A DNA stretch of 64,000 bases from Chondrus crispus. Its lineage: Eukaryota; Rhodophyta; Florideophyceae; Gigartinales; Gigartinaceae. The DNA is taken from contig NW_005179039.1 of the NCBI RefSeq assembly GCF_000350225.1, forward strand, positions 62,001-126,000, in the 5' to 3' direction. Of the stretch, positions 21,741-32,754 are shown one piece after another (positions within the stretch are counted from its first letter, which is position 1; each line of letters opens with the position of its first letter). Below the pieces are notes generated by a model that saw nothing but the letters and a program-made list of their open reading frames with translations, searched no databases and was not told where the DNA came from. The position numbers and the translations under genes were made by a program.

Positions 21741-24700
21741 TCGACGCCGTCGAAGTACAGACAAAATAGTTAATTTTGTCACATTAAAAGAAAACAATAG
21801 AGTTTTCGACACTACTCCTATAATGAATCGGTGTTTTTACAAAGTAGAAAGAAGATTCACCCGTAGGAAGATTTATAGAAAGGACAAGAAAGAGAAGATT
21901 TTCGTCGTTTTCAACGACGATAAGATCAGGAAGCTCGCGAAGACCAACCTCGCTACAAGTAACCAAGGCGTGCAACCTTGGTATGGCGCCTGCATCGACA
22001 GTGGGGCACAAAAGAACGTCATTGGTCTCCCACAGGCAAATGCGTACTGCCGCTATGCAGGCATTCCCTTCAGTCCCATCGGCAACAAAAACGCATATCG
22101 TTTTGGCGTCGGACAGAAACTCTCACTTGGATCTATTGAGATCTGCATACCAACACCCGCAAATCATTCTTGCCAGTCCGAGTTGACGTTGTTTCCGCCG
22201 AAATCCCACTGCTGTTGGGACTCCATTTGTTGGACGACTGCAGAATGTATTTCAACAACGTAAGAAATCTACTCCGTTTTCCAGACATTAATTGGGAAAT
22301 ACCAATTTCAAGAAAGCTCGGACATGCATACGTGGAATGGAAACAACTTGATTCGATCTTGTTTACAAGATCAGAATTGCTCCGATTGCATCGCGGGTTC
22401 CAACATCCGCACCAAGAAAAGCTCTTAAATCTTTTAAGACGAGCTAGGCCCGCAGATCTAGATCCACAAACTAGATCTACACTAAGAGAAATTCCGGAGT
22501 CATGTGACACTTGTCAACGTATAGGACCTAAACCAATCCGCTTCAAAGCTACACTACAATCTGTAGATGATATAATTTTCGGAGAAGAGCTTTCTATTGA
22601 TCTAATGTTCATTGATTCCGAAGCGATACTTCATGTGGTCGACACTGCGACTCGTTTCTCTGCGGCAACATTTCTCGAAGAATATGGGCATAGTGTAGAA
22701 GGTATCTGGCTGGCATTCATTGAAGCATGGTGCACTATCTACACTGGATACCCCAACAGACTTAAAATAGATGCTGGATCCGTGTTTACATCTCCGAGGT
22801 GGAAGGACCTCACTGAGATGTCAGGTATCGAATTAAGGATATCAGGGGTAGAAGCCCACAATTCCCTAGGCATTGGTGAGCGATTGCATGCGCCGCTCCG
22901 TCGTATCTATCGAAAAATCAAGAACGACTTCACCCATGTCTCACCTGACATATTGTTAAAACTTGCCGTAAAAGCCATGAACGACACTAATGGTGAAAAC
23001 GGCCTAGTACCATCCCTTCTCGTTTTCGGGATCATCCCACGAATCCCAATAATTAGTTCACACCTTCCTACTCATCGGGAAAGAATGAAGGCACTCTCAG
23101 AAGCCCAAATGGAAATGAACGCTATCATATCCGAGAGAAAAGTTTCCAAGATACTTCATCGCAACATTCCCCAGGCTACTGATCGGGTCTACCAAGCCGG
23201 TCAAGAGGTACTGGTGTACAGGGAAGGACCGGACGAATGGTTGGGACCATTCATTGTGTCAAAAATAGAAGATAAACTGATCACCATATTTGATCAAAAT
23301 AGAATTGAGAGGACTTTCAGTACACAACAAGTCAAACCGTATAACCGAACAACATCCAGTTCGGATATGGTTAACTCTTCTGAGTTCCTCAACGAGATGC
23401 TCTCTCCTTTATTATCAGAATCATCACCAAAGCCACCCCAATGTCAAACACTCATGACAGAGGTAATTAAATCCAGTGATCCAAGAGCCGAAAAGTTCGC
23501 AGAGGCCAAGAAAAAGGAAATCCAAGGCCTCAAAGACCGCGGAACCTGGAAGATAGTCCTAAAAAGGGACGTCCCAGCAAAACGCCAACGTTTTGGGAGG
23601 ACGCTTCGTGCTAGCCATATAAGACGAAGGAACCCAAAATGAAGTCTGGAAGGCAAGATTTGAGGTCCAGGGCTATCGGGATAAGCTCAAAACATCGCTA
23701 GTCCCTAACAATGCGAATGTTAGACCACACTCGGTCAGACTTCTTATCGGATTAGCTTCAGTATTCGGGTTCCGCCTGTTCTCGACAGATGTAACTCAAG
23801 CCTATCTCAAAAACTAATGCGAAATGTCTACTTAAAACCTTCAAAGGAATGTGAGTTAGCCCCTGACAAATTACTAAAGTGGTTAAAACCGCTGTATGGT
23901 CTCGCTGATAGTGGCGACTATTGGGGCAAGACTCTATCTGAACACCTTCTAAAGGACATCAGAATGAAATTAACATTGGGAGATGGAGCTCTGTTTTACA
24001 AGACGATGGAAAATGCCTTATCAGGACTTTGTGCCACATACGTGGACGACATTCTACAAGCTGGTATCGATGAATTTTCGGACCAAGTAAAGAAAGCGGA
24101 GGAAAAATTCCAATGCAAAAGCAGGGATTACGACAATGTCCAATTTGCAGGGATTGAGGTTGAAACCAGAGAAAACGGATTTCAAGTACATCAGAAGAGC
24201 TACCTTTCGAAGCTACCTATACTTGAAAAGCATTCGTCCTTTAAACAATTTCGGTCGCTACGCGCCAAGTTGTCTTGGGCAGTAAACAGTAGGCCAGATA
24301 TTGCCTGTGCAGGAGCCCAAAGCACTCAATTAACGGAGGAAATGTTCGATAAGGAGCAAAAAAACTGATCAAGTCGTTAAATGTCATAGTTAGGCACCTG
24401 AAAAAAACACTTGGGCTTATTCTCAAATATCCCAAGTTAGACAAAGAATCCCTATCCCTTCTCGCATATTCAGACGCATCATATGCCAATAACCACGACG
24501 GAACTTCGCAACTTGGATATGTCATCTTCCTGATTGACAAGAGCAAGAAATGTCAGCCACTGGCTTGGTCGTCACATAAGTCAAACAAGGTCACCCGCTC
24601 AGTATTAGGGAGCGAAACCATGGCATTTGCTGACGCCTTTGACATGTCATATGTCATTAAGCGCGAATTACAACGACTTATTGGTCGAAACGTACCCTTA

Positions 24701-24958
24701 ACCATGGTTGCAGGCAGCCTCTCTCTATTCGACATAATCACAAGGGCGTCCATCACTGCCGAAAAGAGGCTTATGATCGACTTGGAAACTATGAAGGGCG
24801 CTTACAAAAGAAGAGAAATCGAGAAGATGGGATTCACTCGCACTGAATTCAACCCAGCAGATGCACTCATTAAAGCTAAGAAATGTTTGGCAATGGACGA
24901 AGTACTCACAACAAGAACTCTGCCAAATTCTGTTGAACAATGGGTAGCAAGAAAATAG
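21741..24958 (+). pseudogene. Pol of Copia-1 (protease, integrase, RT, RNase H)
   Basis: The protease site is ACIDSGAQKNVIG near 21990. The integrase zinc finger runs from H-R-G-F-x-H near 22390 to C-D-T-C-Q near 22515. The integrase core has SIDLMFID, then IDAGSVFTSPRW, then GERLHAPLRR. RT has KNLYGLAD-type and YVDDILQAG motifs (24040). RNase H has YSDASYANN, SVLGSETMAF and the LMIDLE region to 24958. Frames change near 22200, 23600 and 23815 and stops occur near 24366. Order PR-IN-RT-RH is Copia. Inactive. Confidence 0.85.
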
Positions 24959-24961
24959 CAT

Positions 24962-25432
24962 TGTTGAGCCATTTTAGATGGCGAGTGTGAATTATTCCGG
25001 CTAACGACGAGTAGTGTAATTACTGCCTACAACAATTGTGTAATTTAGGAGAAACAATTTTCTCCTGCATTGCTAACATGCGACAACTGTGGCACGACCC
25101 CATCGCCATGATTATTTGTAATGGCGAAACACCTTGTAGAGGTACGTATAGGCACATTAGAGTAGAAATCGGGGTTTTACTACGAAAAAGGCAAATATCA
25201 GCTACTTGTAGAGTATTATATAAGATTGACGAACTTCGTAAACTTTAGGATGCACCACCATCCACCCCCACAACAAACCTCAACTTACACGACAGCTCAC
25301 ACCCAACCGGTCTCCCCGGTCCCCAACCTGACCCCACAGAGGGTCAACCCGAAAGGCCCAACAGGACCTTTCTCGGTCCCAATTGGGCAAACATCTAATC
25401 ACACTATCTAGGTCATCAGACCTTTTCCCACA
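24962..25432 (+). repeat. 3' LTR of Copia-1 (end tentative)
   Basis: It starts TGTTGAGCCATTTTAG directly after the pol stop and a weak purine tract. It ends at CA 25431-25432, where the next repeat begins. A TATATAAG box at about 25217 would be the LTR promoter. No second copy is present, so the end is inferred from the TG...CA rule and from the start of the neighbouring repeat. Confidence 0.55.
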
Positions 25433-25833
25433 GAGGGAGCTTGTAGAATGAGCGATTTGGTGCTGGCGAGCAGAGAGCGCACGGAGCGGAACAAGATGCG
25501 TAGTTACGGGATCGAAGCGTTAGAGACAGGGGCTAGCGCGTGGCGAACTGACGCCCCAGGCAAGCAGATATGCTGTAAGAGGAATGTAGATAAGGACAAG
25601 AGAGTAAAGTTCTGACAGTGAATTTGGGGTCGAAACGGAGCGAAAATAAGATTCTTTATGGTCCCTTGGGTTGAACAATATCCATTAATAGTCGGATACA
25701 CGAAAATTGGCGCGAAGATGTCGCCGATATATCTATTTCAAAATTTTAGCTATCATGTAATTTTACATATTTCTCTCGCACACGTGTGCTTTGCTCTGTA
25801 ATGGTGGAAATGTATACAGAACTACATACAGTA

Positions 25834-27268
25834 GTAGTGGTGCTCAAACCTAGTTCTGAAAATTCTAGTTCTAGTTCTGAATCGATTTTTCGCAAGCTCA
25901 TTGGCCAGATTGATTCAGAAAAATTCTAACTCGTCTACGAGCTCCGGAGCTCGTAGACGGGTCAGAACTTTCGGAAAGTCGATTGGGACGCAATTTCGCT
26001 TGTGTAAGTTTTTTTGATTCAGAACATTTCTGAATGTCCGTCGCCTGATCCGGCTCGGCTGGCCAGGTATCCGGCTCCACGTCACACACGGTGACATCTG
26101 TCTTTGAGAACCCAAGTAGAGAAATGTGCAAACACGCCTCTTCTGGAGCTCCACAACAGCAGTTGCATGAGCACGCGACCGGGATGGGCGGTAGTACTTG
26201 ATCACGGGAGGCCGTCATGAAGCCATCCTCGGTAGAGTGCATGCGCAAGGAGCTGAACAGCGGCGCGCTCGCGATCTTGCTTTTGCGGCCGTTGCAGTCT
26301 GCCCGCAAGAAGCGCCGTCTCGCCGAGGTGTATCGCGCGCAGGGCAGGACGCGCTTCAGCAAAGCGCTTGAGCGTGCCGCTGATAAGAGCGCGCGCAGTA
26401 GAAGGAAGATGCTGGAGGTGGTCGAGCTGGTCGCCAGCGTGCGGTATCTCGAGCGGCGCGTTTCTTCTCCGCGCGACACCTGCGGAGCTGACATGCTGAC
26501 AACCGATCCATGCACCGCGCCCGATACAGGACTACTTCTCTTAAATCGGATTCGGTGCTTGTTATGATTCCGATGTACAGAATTGTGTCTAATAAGTGCG
26601 CGTTTGGCACGCTACTGCCCTTTGCTGCTGCAGTTGTATTTCGGTTTCAGTTCGAACCACGATAGACCGAAACAGATACGGTCAGGTATCCACGGATCAT
26701 TATGTAATGATCTACGCCGCGCGATGCCTGCGCGCCTACTCTTGGACATGGGTGCACGCTGCACACGTGAACAAGAGAACGGCCTGGCTGGGCAGTGCGT
26801 TCTCTTGCCGTCGGCGCGCATGAGGCGAACCGGAAGAGCCAGTTATCCGCTTTTCTGCCCTCCCTTCCCTTCCCCCGCGGCTGCGCTGGCAGCCGTTATC
26901 CGCTCTGTGCGTGTGTTAGGCCCATTAGGGGCCAAACACTTAGAATATTCCGACCTTGGTACCACAATAGTTCAAGTTATTCAATTTACTTCTCCTGAAT
27001 AAAATGATGTGTCACGAGGCAACCACAGCGCAGGGGTCATGATTACAGCAGTTGTTGAAGTAACAGTACGAGAGCGTCAACCGCACGAAGGTTGTGCCAA
27101 TCAGAGCGTGTTCTTGAATTACAGCTGCTTGATTCAGGCGACAAGTAAGAATCACTGTTGGGGGTTAATTTTATTTTCTGAAAAAGTTCTGAACTCCTGT
27201 GATTGGTCGAGAAAGCGTCGTTTCAGAGTTAGAACTAGAATTTCAGAACTAGGTTTGAGCACCACTAG
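25834..27268. mobile_element. DNA element with TAGTGGTGCTCAAACC termini
   Basis: TAGTGGTGCTCAAACCTAG at 25835 is repeated in inverted orientation at 27244-27267, giving perfect 24-bp terminal repeats. The sequence resembles hAT ends, but the flanks show only TA or GTA, not 8 bp. Inside, a plus frame at 26217-26567 (basic, RSRRKMLEVVELVASVRYL) and overlapping minus frames show no recognisable transposase. It is probably a non-autonomous or strongly decayed element. Confidence 0.65.
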
Positions 27269-27271
27269 TAT

Positions 27272-27731
27272 TGTTGTGGTGTTGAATTTACAGTCGGGCT
27301 GACAGAAGCCTTGATGGGTTGGAAGGCCAGCGTCAGAGGGCCAGCGAGTATAGTATATGCTGCACGCATGGCGGAGAGGGGTAGAGGGGCACAGCCGTCT
27401 GGAATTCGTGGCACCACCGTCGGCGGAGCACAGCCTGGACGAAGTGCGCCGGAGCACGGCCGTCTGGACTCTCTGGGGACGCGTATGGGTGCGGGGCCGA
27501 AGCGGGCGGCGGCGGTGGCGGATAGGGGGAAACGGAAGGTGGTGGTGGGCCCGGGAGGCGGGCAGCGGAGCGAAACGGAGGAGGTCCGCCGTGGAAGAAG
27601 ATAGAATACGAGAGGGTGGTGGCCGGGGGTGTATAAATAGGAAGAGTGTGTAGACGGGAGTAAAGGGGGCATCGAAGCCTCGAGTTGAGAGAAGAGAGAT
27701 TGCGGGGCACGATCAAGTACCGATCGTAACA
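27272..27731 (+). mobile_element. Solo LTR
   Basis: A TG...CA segment of 460 bp is flanked by GTAT on both sides (27268-27271 and 27732-27735). Alternatively it is 459 bp with a 5-bp AGTAT duplication. It contains a TATAAATAGG promoter-like box at about 27631. Removing it together with one GTAT restores the dispersed-repeat sequence of copy A. No internal retrotransposon sequence is present, so it is a solo LTR. Strand is inferred from the TATA box. Confidence 0.65.
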
Positions 27732-27845
27732 GTATTGTATATGTATAAATGAAGAAGCCAATCACTGCTGACCGACATACAAGAACCCATATAATACAAA
27801 TCTACAGCACCGAAAAAGTGCCAGGTAGAAAGGCCCTGAAGTGCA

Positions 27846-28907
27846 TTTATTTCGTGGGGTAAAACGTCACCGTCAACGCTATTTTCCACATAGGCCAGCT
27901 TTTTTTATACGTTAAATCGAAACTTTATAAGTCAGTTTAGACACCATATTTATAACGTGCATACCCATGACAATAACATATTGCAAAACATTGGGATAGC
28001 ATTTGCAAATACACAGAAAGACTAAGAATCTAGTGAATTTTCAATCTTCATTTGACATTAAATGTCAAATTAAAAAATTTTAAACAAGCGCTTTGGTTTC
28101 GAAGATATCAACACACATCGTTTTGAGGTTGGTCAAAAAGGCTTCTTTTTTAGGCATTCTAAAAATGGCTGGAAAAGACGTGTAGACCTCACCAAACTCC
28201 ACCCTTCCGCAACGCAGAAGTCAACTGCGGTGGCGAGAGTATCTTTTTCCTTCCTGTTGAGCAAGCACAAATCGAGAAAAAGTAAGTCGAAAAGTGACCT
28301 CATACTAGGTCACTTGTTGTAGACAACAAGTGACCTAGTATGTCTAGACATCTAGACACTGGAGTCGCTGTGAATAATTTGTGCAGCTCCTCAAAGCCTT
28401 ACCACTACTGTAGTCTACACAATGTAAATACGAAGGTGCATGCATCCTAACGGGAGAAGTGATCCGGTAGTGTGGGTGTTGACCACTACTGCGGTTTCAT
28501 GAGAGCACGCTAATCCATATCAACAACAACATTGTAAGGATCCAACTAAGGCTCCCAGAGAAGAGGTAGTACGAATTATAGTCTATAACGTATGTGTGTC
28601 GGGTCGTCTTCAGGTTCAAAAGCGACACGATTCCATACGATGTATGGCTTTACTTGCTGCGCATCCAGGTCACTGAGTCCGCCTGAGCTACCGAGCACTC
28701 CCATCCAGGACAGTACGCAGGTTCAGGCGGACGGTTGCTATGATTTTTAATCTTCTGTTACCTACCAACGCGAACCGAGACCACTTGTAAGTCAAATACT
28801 GCTGTGCGCAGTGCTATTCATTTTCTTTCAATGGACACAAACAAAATCGTGATGAATAATGATGTTCTCCAAATTTAGGTATGTACGATATGCAAAGAAA
28901 GGGGGTA
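27846..28907. other. No gene; contains a perfect palindrome
   Basis: AT-rich to about 28180, then mixed sequence. No coding frame of interest. The only structure I see is the palindrome at 28301-28342. Confidence 0.5.
28301..28342. repeat. 42-bp perfect hairpin
   Basis: CATACTAGGTCACTTGTTGT (28301-28320) and its exact reverse complement (28323-28342) are separated by AG only. Near-zero spacer and perfect pairing suggest a recent inverted duplication. No transcript unit is evident around it. Confidence 0.85.
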
Positions 28908-29419
28908 CAGGGGGGGGGGGTCGCGATATAGTGCTACCCTGTGTCAGTGGGCCGAAAACGGCACTATATCGAACCAGGCACTGTTACATAATGAGATTTA
29001 CGGCTTTTTTGCAGCCACTTCCTTGCATCACTGCTCAGAAAGACCGCTCGAAGGACGCCATCACTCATGCTTTGTATCTTCACTACAGACTCAAGTCTAA
29101 TCAAGCATTTCTGTTATTAGTAGCTGCCGAGCCGTTTGCATTGACTTCCTGCTTTTTCGCCGCCATAAATGCCAGCCTACACTTTTGCAGATGTCCAATT
29201 GCATCATCGACCCTGCCTTTTCCGCCGTAGTCTCTATTCAAGTTGGCAACTGCATAATATCTTTCCGCAGCGGCAGCGGCCCTCGGGCAGTACACATGGC
29301 TCTGATTCACGTTTTTCTTGACCAGGTAGCCCTGGGGTGGCGTAATACTCAGCCGGCGGGCTAAAAAAGACGGCCATCCATGGCCTAACAAATATGGCAC
29401 TATATCGCGACCCCCCCTG
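28908..29419. mobile_element. Small pogo-like element
   Basis: The left end reads CAGGGG, a G run and TCGCGATATAGTGC. The right end is its reverse complement with a shorter G run (GGCACTATATCGCGACC then C run, CTG). TA flanks both sides (28906-28907 and 29420-29421). A minus frame (29400-29101, with YYAVANLNRDYGGKGRVDDA) is not a recognisable DDE core. At 512 bp this is a non-autonomous derivative. Confidence 0.75.
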
Positions 29420-30380
29420 TATCGATCAATTGTCTTCGAAAAAGGTTACGATACAGGAGCTACAGTAATTGTCTTTACATTTTCTTGCCAGAGGATTCAA
29501 TTGCCGGGAGAATGACGGGATTCATAAGCGGCGACAACCAAGGATGTAGGACAGCACGTGCTCGACTTCTCATCTGCAACGAGTGTGGGGCATTTCTTTT
29601 ATGAAGAACTTGTGAGAGAAAGAGGTCTTGTCCCTGGGTGCCGGCTGAGAGTTTGTTCACTTTCTGTGCCGTAACTAGACAGATATTTCCAGATTTTTCG
29701 TTTAATCGCCTGACCGGTACCATCTACGGTATCTACCCTTGGGTACTGTACTGTACATCGAAGCATTTTCAAAAACATCGAACGTTAGGTCATTTTGCAG
29801 CAGAACGGGTTCAGTGGTGCGTAGGGTGAAGGGACGGACGGCACGGAAGGGACGAAAGTATCCGTTCTAGCTCGTGCGCAGCAGGGGCAAACGGAAGGAT
29901 AGGCAAAAGTATAGGGTACCCAGACCCCCGGGGGCTCCGTCCGTCTCCTCTCCGACTGCCCCCGGAATTGTAGCTTTTATCAGGACACTTGGTCCTCGTC
30001 CAAGTGGGTCCCGCGAGCTCCAGCGAGCTCGCCGGCGCCGGGTGATCAGGCATAAAATATAGTAATTATTTCGGTCCCTCCTGATAATTCTATCCGGCTG
30101 TCGCGACACATCACACACATTTATACTCGCAATGACTTCATGTCGAGATCGGACGGCCGATTTTTTTCTGCGTCTTCCAGCGCACCACTTGCACGCTTTC
30201 ATTTGTTGCTCGATTCAACCAGATCGTTCTTGCTCACACTCGCATCACGAACAGAAATCGACAGCCCTGAGTTAACCACTTCAGCCCGTGAAACGCTACC
30301 GAACTGACTTCTTGGGACCGATATCACTCCGTGTGGGTCATTTGGCTTTTCAACTGCGTTCCCGTACATTCTCCACCGTC
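29420..30380. other. Intergenic, no gene recognised
   Basis: Short frames only. The sequence just before 30381 is the 5' region of the next gene. The in-frame extension back to 30288 is judged to be untranslated leader, because the family usually starts near the first membrane helix. Confidence 0.45.
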
Positions 30381-30860
30381 ATGGACCCTCAATACTCGCG
30401 CGCCCTGGAAGTCGCCGTCACCGCTGGTGTAGGCCTCATTGCTGGGGCCCTGTCATACGTATCTATACTCGAAGTCCCAATTTGCGCCAAATTATCCCCG
30501 CAAGAGCAGCTTTCGCGATGGAGGGCATCATTCCCGGCTCAGATGGCATTCTTCAAGCCCGCGGGCATGGCTCTGGTACCTGCACTATTGTACTGTGCCC
30601 AAGTCACTGAGACGCGCTTGAGCGCTCAATTGTACTGTGCTGCCGCTGTGCCGTTCGCCATGCTTGTCCCGTTCACCGTTCTTGCCATAGCACCAACCAA
30701 TCAAGCCTTACTTGAATCTGAGGTTCCATCTTCGCCGGAAGCAGAGGAGAAGGTTTCGAATCTAGTTAGCTTGTGGGGGAAACGACATGCCGTTAGGTCT
30801 GTTATGGTCGTTTCCGGCTTCGCATTTGCCATATCCGCCTGCTCGTATGTGAAGAAGTGA
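30381..30860 (+). CDS. DUF1772 (anthrone oxygenase-like) membrane protein
   Basis: 159 residues from ATG 30381; an in-frame upstream ATG at 30288 would add 31 residues. It shows the four-helix pattern of DUF1772 proteins: VAVTAGVGLIAGALSYVSIL, then a helix around FFKPAGMALVPALLYC, a third at LYCAAAVPFAMLVPFTVLAI and a last one at SVMVVSGFAFAISA. Before the last helix is LWGKRHAVRS, matching the family's conserved W-x-x-x-H-x-x-R. Fungal members take part in anthrone oxidation in polyketide pathways, but most members are uncharacterised; a catalytic role here is not shown. Single exon, intact, probably a host gene. Confidence 0.75.
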   Translation: MDPQYSRALEVAVTAGVGLIAGALSYVSILEVPICAKLSPQEQLSRWRASFPAQMAFFKPAGMALVPALLYCAQVTETRLSAQLYCAAAVPFAMLVPFTVLAIAPTNQALLESEVPSSPEAEEKVSNLVSLWGKRHAVRSVMVVSGFAFAISACSYVKK

Positions 30861-32754
30861 CAGTTCCTCGAGGTGGTGAAGGCCAAGTGTGGCTACAGCT
30901 ACGTAGCAACAGCAGTTCTTCCGAACGCAGCATCGACTCCGCACGACGCTGACGCAATTTCCGCATAGGCAATATCGGCTTTTATCGCCCCATGCCAGTT
31001 CCGTAAGTACAATCTTCCTCTGGGCAAGATGCAAATGACACGGGTTCTTATAGCCCAAGCCTCCCCGGGGGACAGGTGATGATGCTTAACACACCGACGA
31101 GCGCCCGTGCCTCTCCCGTATTCGCTATGCATTTGCGTTGGTCATCCTCAAGATTAAGATCACTGCGTCTGAGGCAAGCTGTTTGGGCAGTAACCAAGGT
31201 GAGTTTGAGACTATTCTGTTTCTGACTATTACCAGTGACAGTGCCTCGACTGGTAGTAACACAAAAGGTGTCATGAGCCGCTCGCGTGAGGTTAAAACGC
31301 TGCTGGTTGACAGTTGGGTGTGAAATGTGTGCGTCGATTGCGTGAAGGCTTCGGGAAATACGAAAACGGCGACTTTTCAAGAAAAGCGGCCAAGCTGACT
31401 CAGGTGATATGACCAGTGGAGAAGGGTGAATGGCACAATCGCTGGCACAATCGCTGTCACCGTGTAGCCGACATCGGTCAGGGTGTATGTTTGGTTGGGA
31501 ATTGGCCGATGCACAGAACTGGCCGCGAGGTTGACTGGGAAGTCAAAGGGTAGTACGAGTGTCCCCGTGATGGCGCATTGTGCGGCTCGGGGCAGTCGTA
31601 CCTGGCAGTTTTTCTTCTCTGTATATCTGTGCATCTGCATATCTGTGCATCTGCATATCTGTGCACAAAAGAAAAAAACTGTGCAACGGATCTAGGCACG
31701 GTTTGAGGTCCCATTCAGAGAAGGAACTTGGTGATGTTGTTGGAGTACACATGCGGAACCTCCCATAACCCTGGGACAAGCCGGGTATCCCTCTCTCCCT
31801 CGCGTGTTCCTTTGTCCCGGTCCTCCTCTGCCCCCGCCCGACACCTGCCCTTTCTCCCCTTTCCCGTCGCCGCCTTTCTTTGCCAACTCCCGTCCTCCCT
31901 CTGCCACAACCAATGCCCCAGGCGTAGCTCTTCTCTCCCCTTCGCCACGCTCCGGTGGCGTCGAATACACCCCCTTGTCCGCCTCTTCCGTCAAACTCTC
32001 GCTTTTCGGCTCCCTGTCGTAATAAAATGAGTTATTTAGAGACAAATAATACCCACTAATAATTTTCGGATTGCAAAAGCAGCTCTCTATTGTAATAACA
32101 ATGTTTATGCCTCGCCATTAATCGAGGCGCGCTCCGGGCGTGGGTGCTGCATTACAGAATCCTGTATCTAACTTCGAGCTGTGGACAATCCCATTGATGA
32201 GATGCAATCCCGAGAGAGATGTAATAATGAAATCGAGGGTCGCGAAGCAGGACATTCAGAAGCAGTCCATTGTCAGCAATAGCATTAAGTCTAATTAAAA
32301 TTGGACTCCAACGTTGCATTTAATACTCACATTCCTTCGCATAGAATTCGTAGAGGCAAGAACGAACACAGTAACCAAGTTCGCAATTATTGCATATTGG
32401 GCGGAGCTCTCTCGCGCGAGCGTCCACACCTATCGTCTTCCACGGACTCACGGTTCATCGAGAACCGACTTAGGCTCCTGCGCGCCTACAGTCAGAGCCA
32501 TTTTATCACAAGGAAGCTCTGAAAGGAAGTTTTCCGACAAAACAGACGGTCCATTTTCATGTTTCGCTAGAATCGTCGTCGTGAGCGCGCACATCCAACT
32601 TTCGCTGCGGAGTCCGCTTGTTCACGTCGCTACATGCTTGTTTCTTAACAGTACCGTACTGCAGTGCACTGTGCCGTGGATGACGGAGATTCTCAACTAC
32701 ATTTCCAAAGGGTTACCGTACAGCAGGAACGTCACGTTCTAACCCTGTGCTCCG
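30861..32754. other. Intergenic, no gene recognised
   Basis: A 16-bp microsatellite-like repeat (ATATCTGTGCATCTGC, about three copies) lies at 31620-31665. A pyrimidine-rich tract spans 31780-31990 on the plus strand and opens frames on both strands. Frames at 31692-32045 (minus) and 32314-32742 (plus) show no domain. Confidence 0.45.

Larger units (their letters stand above)
19926..25432 (+). mobile_element. Copia-type LTR retrotransposon, decayed (Copia-1)
   Basis: In plus order it holds a remnant of a zinc-finger ORF, gag, protease, integrase, RT, RNase H and a 3' LTR. Integrase before RT places it in Copia. It is the same family as Copia-2 at 49216-56182, with similar proteins throughout, but has many stops and frameshifts. 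Its 5' LTR is missing: sequence homologous to Copia-2 begins abruptly inside the zinc-finger ORF where the minisatellite ends. Confidence 0.85.
25434..27845. repeat. Dispersed repeat, copy B (interrupted twice)
   Basis: 25434-25828 and 27736-27845 match copy A at 16076-16472 and 17010-17125. Here the repeat is split by a TACAGTA footprint, an inverted-repeat element (25834-27268) and a solo LTR (27272-27731). Compared with copy A the two flanks differ by only a few substitutions. Confidence 0.75.

Noticed and set aside
23817..24368. Separate RT gene at 23817
   Set aside because: It is the continuation of the Copia-1 pol after a frameshift, with matching sequence in Copia-2.
25834..27268. hAT superfamily call from the TAGTGGTGCTCAAACC ends
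   Set aside because: hAT elements duplicate 8 bp. Here the flanks share only TA or GTA, and no hAT transposase motif is readable, so the superfamily is left open.
31692..32045. 117-codon minus frame, Gly/Glu-rich
   Set aside because: It follows a pyrimidine-rich simple-sequence tract and has no recognisable domain or start context.
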